Shown one piece after another: positions 9,461-21,400 of a stretch of DNA of 64,000 nucleotides; within the stretch, counting starts at the first letter, position 1; every line of letters starts with the position of its first letter. A program made the position numbers and the translations under genes. This DNA is from Asterella californica (lineage: Eukaryota > Streptophyta > Marchantiopsida > Marchantiales > Aytoniaceae). Below the pieces are notes generated by a model, which was given only the letters and a program-made list of their open reading frames with translations, did no database searches and was not told the origin of the DNA. The stretch spans positions 2,294,001 to 2,358,000 of the forward strand of contig JAYKYS010000010.1 in the NCBI GenBank assembly GCA_036924285.1. The letters run 5' to 3'.

Positions 9461-12390
9461 ATAGTCACAAAATACTCCACGCATGTGACTCTCTGTCAAA
9501 AAGCGACAGATGCTTGAGATGCTGCACGAAATCGAACCAAACCGTCACACATGGATCGCCTACCACGACGACAAATAAGTAAACAAACGATAAATCAACA
9601 CGCGAAGTGCGGCTCCAAGAGGAGACTGAACGATGAATCAACGCACGCAGTGCAGCTCCAAGACGAGCAAGCAGTCATGAGAAAGTCACAGCCAAACCCT
9701 AGAGCACAACTCGGCCGTCGGGAAGAAGCTCCGGCAACAGCCCATGTTCGATACAAGGACCCAAGAGAATGCCACGTGGGTGCAGGCGGTTTATATACCC
9801 ACTTGTGGTTTAAGCCCTAAAATAAAAATCAAAAGGAATACAGTAAACTGGGACCACCGAAATTTACTTGATCACTCCCAATAGGTTTGTTATGCTTTAT
9901 CATACCTCTCTTAACCATGTATTGTTTGATTACACCTCTGATTGCCTACCAATAGTGAAACTAGTCACTTCGCTATATTGTTAATCATTTCAGTCTTCTA
10001 ATTGTGACTAAATATTTCTATTATTCAAAATTTCAACAATAAAGTACATTTTAGATGTTACATACTCAAAAAATTGATGAATGCAGTCCGATATGTCACT
10101 AACATAGTAAAATTATTTTTTAACAATCGAAAAGTAATAATACGTATAAAAACAATACATCGTTAAAAGGGTTTGATCAAGTTTACAAAACCTAATGGAG
10201 TGTGATAAAGCAACTTTCTGACTGGGACCAGTTCTAGATATACATGACATTCTCCAAACAGATAAATCCTCGTAGAGGAGTGTTACTCACTTTTAAACTA
10301 CCATTCACCTTTAACCATTCGTCCGGGTAAAAGACTTTATGCTCGAGCTAGAGCAGTTGCTTGCACTATATTTATAGTTTTAATTCAGTTTTTGAGACTC
10401 TGTATTCAAGTGTGCATCCTCTCGGATAACCTCATTTTAAAAAGTAAAACAAAATTAATAAACTGTCTATTCCTTAGAGTATTTATTTTAAGCTTCTGTT
10501 CGTTGTTTTCTTTGAAGGGTTTAGAACTTGGATATAATTCAATTTCTCTTCCTTATATATTAAAATATTTTTAATGAGTTATTTTTCAGTTTATCAGAAA
10601 GATAATTTTTCCAGAGTAAGCCGTCATCAGTATTTTAACTCGGAATATTGTTAGTAAGTATAGATACTTTCAAAATAAATGCAGTCGACTTAATTTAGCC
10701 TTCAACGGATATATCTCTAGAGGAGAAAATGAAGAAAAGACCTTGCAAAGGTTGATGACTGAAAGATGTTAACTCGATTTACGACACCACTCACTCGGTT
10801 CCTGTTAGTGGTGTGTATAATTATACCGTACAGACGATCCTGCGTAAGTGAACCTCGTGTAAATGCATTCTCTCTACACTGCAAGGCGTTCTGGTACTCC
10901 GGTGTGATTTATTCAATACTTATGCAATATTGGACTTCTTATGTACAATCTCTTTCGTTACAAGAGGTGATACAAACAAACTATGTAAGTGCATACATAA
11001 CTGTATCACTGTATATGTGGGTTATGGATAAAATTAAATGATTTTTGATTTTTGATGATTACAAGTTTGTATTTATACAAAGAGTTACTGTTTTTATGAG
11101 AAAACACAAAAAAAACCCCTTGATAAGATACTCAGGTGTTATACTTTATTTATCGGTTTTTCTTCACTAACTATTAACTTCCTTGCATAATTACCTCTTA
11201 CATCATTTCCAACAAGCTAATGCTTGTTTGCAACCCATCCTTCTGTAGCGTGGGCAGGGTGAGGTAGAGTCCTCCTGCCGGGGGACTCATGCTGTGCAAG
11301 GGCAGCAGCACTTGGTTGCAGAAAGTCCCACAATGCAAAGAGGTCTAAAAACAAAAAAAAGGCAACTCTTTCATTTTCTGATGGATGAGAGAAATATACA
11401 AAAATTGAATTTATTAATAACTAATTTATTTTTAATAACTAATTTATTTTTCAGTAAATAATCACCTTGTAGTTTTGATTTATGTAAGTTTGTACTTTCT
11501 TTATGAGTTGTGTCAGGTTACTATTTAATATTTAAAAATAACTTTAAGTTTTTCTGTCATTTAGTAAAACTTTTATCCTTTAACACTGTTTCCTATAACA
11601 TCGAAAAGCAAAAGTTCCCAGAAGTTCATGTTGCATGCATATTGTACCAAAAAAATTATCACTTCAAGCCTGCATTATCACCCGTTCTTGGTTCCAGTTC
11701 GGTTTTCATTCTTGCAGTCTTGTATTAGAAAGTATTTTCTGTCCAAGACCAACCACGTCCCCATGTGGGCTCCTCCTTTCATTTTTTGGCGATCGAATAT
11801 ACCTAATGAGGTTTAATTTCTCCGTCCTCGGACACCGCTTGTGGGGCAAAAATGGCGACGGTGCGTCTTATTTCTTTATTGCTGTCAACTGGTCAAAACT
11901 TGACAATTACATTGTGCGCTCGTTGCTTTCCAGCAAACCGTCGAAACAATTTAAACAAGTAAACTAAACTGGCTGTACATACGAGAACCGTCGAAACTGT
12001 CTAAAGAAGCAAAGAAAAGTAGCTGCACATACACTAGTTCTGAAAACGTAATTACAATGACACATCGATGGAGAAACATCGATTTGAGCTAGTACTCCTG
12101 CAAAAAGCTCCCGCTACTCTGGGAGCTCTGTTGCAGCAAAGTCCACCTCCGCATTTCGGATACACAGCTTGAAACTTCAGGTTTACATCTTTTCATTTGG
12201 ACCTGTAACTTTGGTGACGGGTGGAGGTTTGAGTCTCTCTATTAGAGATGAAAGAGGAAATCAAGCTTAATTTATTCTCAAGAAGGATATTACCTGCGAA
12301 CAAAAGGTATAAGGGTGGACCACACTACAGTTTACACGATGTCAGTGTGTTCGAAGACCTCGAGTCACGTAAGATCGGCATGCGGAACAT
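9461..12390. other. No gene seen
   Basis: Mostly AT-rich. Short ORFs lack domains. There is a GC-rich patch with small hairpins at 11245-11340. 11130-11200 resembles 25010-25075, and 11600-11645 carries the short dispersed motif seen near 1.82 kb. Confidence 0.4.
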
Positions 12391-12621
12391 GTAACACCAA
12401 TCACCACACTTGCTTTTCGTGTTGGGATCACCGTGTTCAAAGATTATCTTTAGGTTCTTTCAACATGTTTGAGAATGGATATTTTTTAAGTACTATTTCA
12501 TGACATTGTAACACCAATCACCACACTTGCTTTTTCGTGTTCGGATATCGTGTTCGAAGATTATCTTTGGGTTCTTTCAACATGTTTGAGAATGGATATT
12601 TTTTAAGTACTATTTCGTGAC
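12391..12621 (+). repeat. 117-bp tandem duplication
   Basis: The unit beginning GTAACACCAATCACC at 12391 recurs at 12508 and runs to TTTCGTGACATTG near 12621. The units differ at only a few positions, so the duplication is fairly young. Confidence 0.85.
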
Positions 12622-13290
12622 ATTGTGTCAGTGTATTGCCGCACGTGCATGTAGTGAGGCTCGAGCTTAGATACAGCAATTTGACAAATAAGATCACGGT
12701 CAAAAGGATTGTGGACACTTGGAATATACAAATGAAATCACATTCAGTCAAAACACTCAGTCACTAATGGTGGTGCGGTGCTATGTCTTACATTTTTAGA
12801 AATATTCACAAAACATCCCAACCTCGTACGTTGGTGTCAGACTCCATTCTCCGGTAACATCCGTCTTACAAGCGGTGGTGCGGTCCACACCTAAATCTCC
12901 TCTGTGAAAACCGGAGGAGCATTATGATTCAAGATGCAAGGGTCACTAAGGCAAGATGGAGGTAAGATTTAATACAAGGATTTATATAAGACATTTTAGT
13001 ATAGCACACGAGAGAGATAAGATAAACAAGTAAAAGTAAATGCGACACATAGAGATAACGGTCAATATAAATCTCAAGCGTGCCAACCAGAAATTGGAGG
13101 AAGACGACAAGCGGACGTAACAACGAGGAAGATAAATGAGAGCAATTGGGTGTACGGTCGAATTTAGGATGGACGTTGGAGGAGAAGACACCTCCCTTGA
13201 CGTTTTATTTATTCGTGGGGTGGATTTATTCAAAAGGAAGGGCGGCTTATCTCGTGCTGGATTTTTTGGACGGTGGGCTTTCGAGGATCA
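12622..13290. other. No gene seen
   Basis: Only small overlapping ORFs. From about 13.1 kb the sequence becomes more GC-rich, as also seen upstream of Rep copy 3. Confidence 0.4.
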
Positions 13291-13293
13291 CTC

Positions 13294-13473
13294 GGTAAAA
13301 TTTTGGAGAGAGAGGACGCTTCGCCAGAGCGGGCTGTGGTAGTGAAGGCGCGCAGTATCGAGACCGTGGAGTGTCGAGGACGCGCAGTATCGAGGACGAC
13401 GCGCCTTCCTTAACGTTGTGGTGGAATTTTGGAAAGAAAGAGCGCTTTGCCAGAGCGGGTTGTGATAGTGAAG
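13294..13473 (+). repeat. Pair of about 55-bp direct repeats, 124 bp apart
   Basis: 13294-13346 and 13418-13473 share ATTTTGGA.AGA.AG, CGCT and GCCAGAGCGGG. Around them the phrase GCAGTATCGAGG is repeated several times up to 13550. Confidence 0.75.
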
Positions 13474-13566
13474 ACATGCAGTATCGAGGCGGCGCTCGTG
13501 GGAGACTGATTCTGCTTTCAAGCCGTGCAGTATCGCGATATCGAGGCCACGCATGTTTTCTTTACT

Positions 13567-13880
13567 AGGGTAGAGGAGCGATGCTCGTTTTCTCTGCTCA
13601 TTTTTTTCTGCTTCTGCTTCTGCGGAGCGGGGCTCTTGTTGAATATCATCAATGCTTTCTCATCTTTTGTGCTGGTTTTGCTACTGGAATTAGGTTACAG
13701 AGTTCGTAATTGATGGACGATGTTGTTGGACGGTCCTCCACCATCGCTAGGGTGGAGGAACGATGCTCGTTTTCTCTGCTAATTTTTCTTCGCTTCTACG
13801 GACACGGACCGGAGCTGTTGTTGAATCTTGTCAGTGTATTCTCGTGTTTTTGTGCTAGAATTAGGTTACGGTGATGGTTT
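13567..13880 (+). repeat. Diverged 182-bp tandem duplication upstream of Rep copy 2
   Basis: AGGGT.GAGGA.CGATGCTCG at 13567 recurs at 13749, and the similarity runs on to AGAATTAGGTTAC near 13870. A further short duplication (ATCGATGTCTTGGTTT) is present near 13972 and 14135. Confidence 0.75.
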
Positions 13881-14327
13881 ATGAGAGCCGGACAGAGACG
13901 GAGTACAGACCAGGGACCACCTTGGTTCTCTCCGCTTGTGCTGACAGGGAGCTCACCTTTTGCTACTTGTCATCGATGTCTTGGTTTCCTTCACTCATGC
14001 GTATTTGCAGAGATTTTTCTCGTCGAATTAGGGAGCTATCGTTCTCAATTGCGAGGGGGTAGAGACGGCTTTCTCATCTTTTGCTTGGTTTTTGTGCTGG
14101 TTTTCCTGGTGGAGGTCATCTTTTGCAAGCTATCATCGATGTCTTGGTTTGCTTCATTAACGCATGTTCTGATGATAGGAACCGGTATGCTCTTCCCTTT
14201 TGGAGAAACTCTGCCGAGATGGAACGGAATGAGCTTCATCGAACTTGGACGTGCCTGCACGACGAGAGAGTTGGGACAATTTGAAAATTCTCCACGACGG
14301 GGTAAAGATAAGTGCTCGAGCAATTGT

Positions 14328-14711
14328 ATGGAGAATAGACTTGAACTAACTCGCACATATACTTATTTGGATCTCATTTCTGCACGAGAAATCATACTTT
14401 TTTTGTTCAAGTTCGACTACGTGAAGATTACCAAAACTTGTAGTCCATGCCTTTACACTCTATTCCGCTACAGTGGCTGGCTGGCCCTTATAGGTTTTTC
14501 TCATATTCATCTGATAACCTCTCGCTGTACCTGCAGGATCTGAGGTTGTGCTTGTTTTCCTGCCCTGCCTTCTTTAATCGTTCCGATCAGAGATTAGAAT
14601 CTACTGTGTCCTGCTTGTACAAGATGCGCTCGCTACCTTGTTTGTGCTCTGTTCTCGACCCGTTTGAGTTCAACTTTGTTTGTCGTCATTTTCCTTTCTT
14701 CTCCCGAGACG
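14328..14711 (+). pseudogene. ORF A of Rep-type element, copy 2
   Basis: Same protein as the ORF A copies at 3-356 and 23482-24102. Residues LTRTYTYLDL and FKFDYVKITKTCSPC come from one frame (ATG 14328), then a 1-base loss near 14450 moves coding to the next frame. There WLAGPYRFFSYSSDN, YLQDLRLCLFSCPAFF, LPCLCS and VCRHFPFF follow. The Cys pairs (CSPC, PCLC) and CRHF are kept. The match ends where ORF B of this copy begins (ATG 14712), in the +1 frame relative to ORF A, exactly as in copy 3. A longer 220-codon ORF that spans the upstream repeats is not conserved in copy 3 and is taken to be chance except for its last third. Confidence 0.6.
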
Positions 14712-15613
14712 ATGTCTTTGATGAGAGAAGCGAGAGCGAGGAGGTCGAGCCTCGAAGCGTCAATGACATTTTTGCAAGACCGAGACTGACCTCGATATAT
14801 CACTGTTCTTTTTGCTTTCTTAGTTTCTTCATGCCCAATGTCTGTCAGGAGTATTTTCGGTGGAACGTGGAGGCAGCCTCCTCCACTTACACTTCCTGGG
14901 GTGATTTGCATCTACGTCAAGTCGTGTATTGACATCAAGAAGCGTCTACTGCAGGCTTTTGGGTGGGAGTAGAACAAATCCGTTGATGGAGAACTGCGCG
15001 TGAAGCTGCTGTCGAAGAAGAGATTACACACATTTGTCAGAATGATGGAGTATTGCCTTAAAGACGATCAAGAGCCGCACCATATAGCCGCAATGAAGAA
15101 CATCAGCTGAGTCAATCATTGCAGACGGGAAAGAGCTTTTCATATTACTCGGTGCTGCAGACACCAAAAATCAAGTAGAGCTGACATATTTCAACAATAC
15201 TCCAGAGGGCGCTTCGATTCAACAGATACAAGAGCCGCCATCCGCTGTCAACAACATTTTCATGTTGTCTGCGTGCAATACTTATGTCAGGGAAATATAT
15301 GTCGTCTCCCAGGTGACTTCTACAACACGATATCCAGAAGAGACGTGCCGACGCACCGTGGAGTTCTCTTGTTAGTCCTCGGGACATTACTCTCGAGGAC
15401 ATAGATGATATCTTTTTTTACAAGGAAAACCAGCGCTGCCCAAATTGCAACCACAGATACTACCAGTACGCAGAGAAGAAAGGCGATGAAGAGGAGACAG
15501 TAGAAGTATCATCTGAACCAGACGTGCAAGCTCATGACGACAGACCTCTGTCTGATTACATTCCGCTTGCGTTGCACTGCTACGCTCGACTGCCTCAGAT
15601 AGATGCTTTCTGA
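14712..15613 (+). pseudogene. Rep-type HUH endonuclease (ORF B), copy 2, heavily decayed
   Basis: Homologous to ORF B of copies 1 and 3 but broken many times. Coding similarity shifts frame near 14766 and back near 14900, with another 1-base insertion at about 15107 and others after 15190. In-frame stops include 14970-14972. The HLH motif is still readable at 14884-14892 but is followed by FLG instead of FQG, so the conserved Gln has become Leu. EYCLKDD (Tyr codon 15051-15053) keeps the Y-x-x-K motif. The tail keeps LEDIDDIFFYKE, a CPNC knuckle with NHRYY, and LSDYIPLAL, and ends at TGA 15611-15613. This tail confirms that the C-terminal zinc-knuckle and YIPL blocks belong to the ancestral protein. 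Confidence 0.7.
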
Positions 15614-15813
15614 TCCAAGTTTGAAGGGATAGTTATCAGTGAACTGTTTTGCGTTTGAGTATGAAACGTAGCTTAGTTCGGTGGTCGATATAGTTCGGAG
15701 TTCATCTCTGCAGTGTATCTCATATGTGACCAAATATATGCTGCAATGTGTATATGATTCAAGGTGAATGATTCCCTACAGTATTTATGTGTAATATTCC
15801 CTACCGTGTATTC

Positions 15814-16026
15814 TCCGGACTTGAATATGACTTGCCACTTTCAGACAGAAATGTTTTCAGAAAGAGCCGTCTTCATTGCAGCGTTGTCGTATCACGGTGC
15901 CGACCTATATTGTGAAGGATTCCCCACGCTTCACTATTTTATGTAGTCTTCGGACTTGAATATATTGCCGGTTTCAAAAATATTTTGAAAAAGCGCCGTC
16001 GTCCTTGCACTCAAGTCGTGTCCTGG
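15814..16026 (+). repeat. Diverged direct repeat, 135 bp apart, in 3' flank of Rep copy 2
   Basis: CGGACTTGAATAT, then TTTTCAGAAAGAGCCGTC or TTTTGAAAAAGCGCCGTC, then CTTGCA or CATTGCA, recur near 15816-15890 and 15951-16026. Confidence 0.65.
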
Positions 16027-16449
16027 CAAAGTATGCAGTTCGCATCGGACCAGTCATCTCACGAATATCGCGAGAACTGGACTAACATGGGTCCACCGTG
16101 GACTTTCGCATGAAAAGAAGAGACGTAGACCCATCATCGCGACAGACCATTGACCCACCCGACGTAATTCTTCTATGCCCCCGTTAATAAAGAAAAGCAC
16201 CAGCTCGTAAGAGAGGAGAGGTGAATATATATATATTCAGTACCTCATTCTACGGGTCAACCAGCAAAAGTAAGTGGTACTGCGGCATTTCGGAATAGTA
16301 TGTACAATAATTTTAATTAATCTTCCTCCTCCGTGCAGTAGAACTCGAAAACGAAGTCTGGAAAGGCTAAAATAAAATAGGAGCCGACTTGGAACCATAA
16401 GGGGCTCAACTTCAGTGCTGAATATGATGGTGGGCGATTATGAGCCAAT

Positions 16450-16488
16450 GACTGGAGTCAATGCATTTTAGATGCATTGACTCCAGTC
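16450..16488. repeat. Perfect 17-bp hairpin
   Basis: GACTGGAGTCAATGCAT (16450-16466) and its exact complement (16472-16488) enclose a 5-base loop. It lies about 840 bp beyond the end of Rep copy 2. The sequence is unrelated to the palindrome after copy 1, although the position is comparable. Confidence 0.8.
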
Positions 16489-16489
16489 T

Positions 16490-17115
16490 TCTTTGCCGTG
16501 GATAAATATATATTCATAATTAATTATTAATTTATGGAAATGACTTTTCAGTAAATATTTTCTTTATTTCATTAAATTTTCGCTTTACAGTATACTAATT
16601 TTACCTTTCCTAGATACATATTTGTGTTATATCCTTGTGAATGCTGCACCAATATATAGTAGCATATTTTATAACTAATACCAAAAGATATCTTAATAAC
16701 TTGAATGTTGTATACTAATAAATCATGGAAAGGTACACACGGTAGGCACCGTAGTGGCCGGTTACTTCGAGCACCCACCAAAGTTAAAACATTAATGAAT
16801 GTCCTAAAGTTTATTCCCGTCAGCCGTCTTAAACGTTTCGGGACATTTGTTAGCTAGTTACTTTAAACTTAAAAAATGTAGCTAATAAATTAGCTATGTT
16901 ACGAATCAAGTTGTCATCAATATAGATAATGTACAAGCTTTTGACTTTAACTCACCTACATACGTTTTAAACATGCTTGCAAAAAAGTTCGTTCACTCCT
17001 TTGAAAAATCCACGAAGGATTAATTGCAGGAAGTAGCTAGCCACTATAGTACTTTAATTGCAGTGCCCCTGCTCAGTTTCTACCAGAACTCCTTCCATAT
17101 TTAGCAATCAAAGGC
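16490..17115. other. No gene seen
   Basis: AT-rich sequence; one short minus-strand ORF without domains. Confidence 0.4.
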
Positions 17116-17117
17116 CG

Positions 17118-17210
17118 TCTACCACCTGGCTGTAGCGTGGTCGTGACCTCCACCAGGTTAAGTGGTACTAGGTAGGTACCACTTGCCCTGCGGTCGAACC
17201 CTCGGTGTCA
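17118..17210 (+). repeat. SINE-like Pol III box pair
   Basis: An A-box-like TGTAGCGTGGTCGTGACC is followed by a B-box-like GCGGTCGAACCCTCG. In between is the near-palindrome AGTGGTACTAGGTAGGTACCACT. The layout is that of a plant tRNA-derived SINE head, but no tail or target duplication was found. Confidence 0.4.
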
Positions 17211-17670
17211 CTGTAAGATCCCTGGCTATCGGTAGGAGAAAAGGTCCACCATGAATATGCCCTAACTAAAATCATATCCAAAGAAAGAGAAAAGGGAATT
17301 ATTATTTAAAATCCCAATATGTTTCATGGAATATGAATATCCTCCCTCACGGCTGTATATTTAACTGAGGTTTTTATTATCGACAATATTATGTATACAT
17401 TCTGTCTGAGAAATTAATTGATCCATAATTGGTATTTGATACTCGCGTCTGGAGTTGTGTGGATGTTGAAACGTAACCTATAAGCGAAGCAAACACTCAC
17501 CCGCTGCCGAAATAAGTGCGAGAGCTATAAACCAAAACGCATCAATTTTTCCACAAATTAATTTAGTGTACATGGGTGAATATATGGGCAATTCAGGTAT
17601 CAGTGGACAATATCAGGAATATATATATGTTATATATAGGTAATATATATCTATTATATATAAATATATA

Positions 17671-17925
17671 TTTGGAGCTATTTATATACCTGAGAACAAA
17701 TACTATTTATAATAACTAGTGCTGAAATCTAAGTGATATATTTATCAATCAAGTAGATTGGTTAGATTTCAAAAACCCAGTAGATTTATCATATCATGTC
17801 ATTTAAAATAAAAATTGTTGATTTAAATATTTTTAATAATCAACAACAATCTTACAATAATGAGTGAATTATCATCGTTGATCTATATCACAGAGTATTT
17901 CAAATCATATCTGAACATCGGGTAT
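17671..17925 (+). repeat. Dispersed repeat, copy 1 (partner at 55.04 kb)
   Basis: GGAGCTATTTATATACCTGA, then GCTGAAATCTAAGTGATATA, ATCAATCAAGTAGATTG and ATGAGTGAATTATCATCG align in order with 55038-55245. The family is unidentified. A TATATA-rich tract precedes it. Confidence 0.6.
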
Positions 17926-18127
17926 GTTATATTATCCTCTATATATATAGACAATATAAGTAAATCTTTAATTAATTCATCCCTTCAACTTAGTGGATAG
18001 ACTAGATCCTCCAAAGGGCTCTGGGATGTTGGATTGCAGCACCCTCATGTTAGAAGAACAGTTGGACCGTGGATTATCCAACATGTCCAGTCTCATGGAA
18101 GATGAAGGTACCTTTGAATAATGTGAG

Positions 18128-18446
18128 CAGAAATCTACTTAGTCAGCTCCTTCCAGCAACTTCACGACTCTGTCAACCTCCACAGTTCAAAAGTTTCTTT
18201 GTCAACCCCAGGACCTGATATTAGCAGTAAGAGGAAGGCGTATCAACCAGTAGCCGGTAATATGCTAAGTAGAAGAACATATCACAGCAGATTTTTGCAC
18301 TAAAGTTCTTCTAACACTTTTGTGTCAAGAACATCATAAGAACTTTCCCGGTACATCCTACGTGGAGGTTGACAAAGAAAATTCTGATTAGTTAGGGTTG
18401 ACAGAGTCGTGAAGTTGCTAGAGGGGGCTGACTAAGTAGATTTCTG
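18128..18446. mobile_element. Mutator-type MITE with 9-bp target duplication
   Basis: This is a 319-bp non-coding element. The termini start CAGAAATCTACTTAGTCAGC and are inverted repeats of about 50 bp with few mismatches; similarity resumes further in (TTTCTTTGTCAACC), so arms extend to about 85 bp. It is flanked on both sides by TAATGTGAG (18119-18127 and 18447-18455), a perfect 9-bp target duplication. Long TIRs and a 9-bp TSD are the signature of Mutator-like (MULE) non-autonomous elements. No transposase is inside, so movement would depend on a MULE elsewhere. The perfect TSD suggests a fairly recent insertion. Confidence 0.85.
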
Positions 18447-18455
18447 TAATGTGAG

Positions 18456-21400
18456 AGACTAAAATATACACAGACTCTGATCGCGTGGATTTGTGTTCCC
18501 TTCATTCCCGGACAAAGATTCGTTCCTGCACAAGTATGCCACGTGGTGGTTTGGGCACTTAAGATCTCGTTGACTTTGGTCAGTGTGACGAGGGCAGATG
18601 CTTCTCCAGCAGCCACGTGTAAATGCCTTGCTCTTTGATTTCGACAAGAAGCGACAATATTTGGGCCCACTCTGCCATTGCATGCGGGACTTACCAGCAA
18701 AGCTCAGGACAGTACCGGTAAATCTGAAGCTTGTCTGGCCTGACTGTGTTGGGCCTTTGCGCGGTTAAGTGCGTGGTCGGCGCTTCAGATCTGGCCAGGA
18801 ACACTATCCCTATGTTATCCATATGTGTCTACTGTAGAAGAACATTCATGCGGTCTTCCCTTTGTACAGTGTAACCCGTAGCCTGGACTGGAAGGTCAAA
18901 AGAGAAAAGAGAACAAAACAAGGACGGGTTTTTCTATCACCCACTTCAGAAACTTCACTGGTCTTTAATAACAAGAAATGCTTGCTCGGCCATTCTAGAC
19001 AACTACTGCAGTGTTTCAGATATTTAGTTTCAAGGACATGAGCCAAAGAGGTCGAGAAAAAGTTTGGGGGGGTATGATGCGTGCGTGTCCGGACTGCTAG
19101 GTACTGAAGATTCTAGTGTTTCAAGCGTTCTATCGACATTCTTACATCACATGAACCTGACAGTGTAGTCCACTTGCGACCTTGAAGTCAATATTCTATC
19201 CAAAGTTTGGGGTGTGTACTTGTCTTTTGCAAATATTTTTCTTCTTTTTTTCCCATTTAGATTGTACTACAACGTGCAAGGTGGTAAGTAAATTATACAG
19301 TTCCTTATTCTATATGGCGCAAGGTACCTTTAGGTATCGTTGCCATCAGAATACTGTTTATAGTGATAGCTTCTTGGTTTCCGATCATTTAGTTCTTAAC
19401 TAGAGATATATTGAAACTGATAAAGACATATATACATATATATGATGCATTTTTTCTTTGTATTCTTATATGTAATAGTTGCCTTCATCATTTTTCAACC
19501 GTAGTTCATTTTGATAACTAAAGTTAAGAGCTTAAGTTTATATGATTAAGTTTGCTTCTCTTTGTTTCAGAAAAGAACATATGATTCTTTTCGGCCATTG
19601 TTCCTTGTGAGAATGTTTTCCAAACCTTTCTTCTTTGTTGTATCTTGCACCTTATTCTCTTGCTAGACTGACAGCCATGTCGAAGCCCCTGAAGTGAAGT
19701 GAGGCTTCACCTTCTAGAGCTTTCATTCTACCCTCCAAACATGACAATTAATGAAGAACCAGCGAATGTTGTTCAAAGTGAATCATATATATAACTGAGT
19801 GAAGGATAGTCAAAAAGTTTCTAAAGTGTATAGGGAAGAAGAGTCAACAATCATTACATTCGTGTCCCCATTTCCTGAGAAAAGCATTTGGACCATCCGC
19901 TCTCGAGGATCTGCTTGGAGAAATAAATTATTCTCACATCCATCATAAACAATAAAAGGGAACCTGGTCCAGACTGCTAGCTTTGTAACCATAAAAGAGG
20001 CCATAAAAGTAAACAAAAGGTACACAAGACCAACATACGTGCAGTACATTGGTCGGATAGCTTTACAGAATTTCTCCTTACACGGTTGCAGACATGACAC
20101 AGTAGAGAATGGAAAGGAAAGAAACAACTGTCAACTTTGAGTCCATATATCGTATCTGACAACAAGATCATTGTTGTTGTGGAGAAAGGAGTAAAATAAT
20201 CAAAAGTTTCTCAGAAACTTTCATTCCTTGCAACTCTATAGAGCTTGTCGATTATGTTCAACAGTAAGTCAAAGATATTTAGCCTACGGAATGAGAGTCA
20301 AACATGGTGTTAAATGAAGCTAGCTGTTTATTCTCTGAATATTCCCTCTCCAGCAGGAGGTGATTTTCTCATCACTCCATATGCTATTTACTGTAGTATA
20401 TCCAACCCTTATTCAGAGAATTTCAGCCTATTATATTACTACCATCTAACTTATATATACTACTATAAACTTGCATGATTTTATTAACCCGTTAAGAACG
20501 GAGTAATTTTTGTGAAATATCTAGAATGTATATTAGTATAGACAGAAATGTTATGCAGATCCAGAAGTGTATCTGGACATTGATGTAACAGATGTGCAGA
20601 ATGTACCTCGTGATTTTCAGCTCTAGGGAAAATTCACAAACCATCGTTTTGAGTCCAAGACATGTTCAATAAACTGACATAACCAAGCAAAGATGTGAAG
20701 ACAAGGAAAGAGAAGAAAATTTCACTATTGTAACACAAAAATTTCATAATCTCAATCAGATCATCTCATCTTGAGCAAATATAGCTCCTTGAAGTTCATT
20801 CTTTGTTCAAAAGCTATAAAAAAATTCACTTTCAAAACCCTCCAGAAGCTATTTTCTAATTTTACTTGTTTTGAGTCTTTTAAAAAGTATTTACAATTAT
20901 TTTAGTTTTTACCTAAAACCCAAATCGCCATATGAGGAACGCTTTGTTCATACTAATTATTTGTTTTGTATCCTTTCTTGTTTTCATCAGGTCCTATGTT
21001 ATATACGAGCGTTTTGTCTCGAAACGACTCTCTCCGGAGCAAACCTATCTGTTCACTATTATGGTATCGCTCAGAATTCTTTCCTTGTATATTCACCTCT
21101 TCCAAGTTCGGCACAGGAGAATATGCAAAGAGGTTTTATCTATGTCTTAACCCTTCCTCTTGGAATAGTTAGACTATAAATTAAAGCTTACAATTAAAAA
21201 ATATTTTTACTCGTGAGAGTAACAGACTTTTATACTAGAGAAATGTTTTATTCATGTGAATCACTTATGAGTTTTGTATAATTGAGGTGAACATTTGTAA
21301 TCAAGTTACCAAGTGGGTTTAAAATTTAGTAAAGTTAATCTAGAAAACGTGGAGCAATATTTTTCCCTTTGCGCTTTAGTACACTGCATTTTTCACTAAA

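Noticed and set aside
13881..14543. 220-codon open frame before Rep copy 2 as one gene
   Set aside because: Only the last third matches ORF A; the first part covers short duplications and has no match in copy 3.
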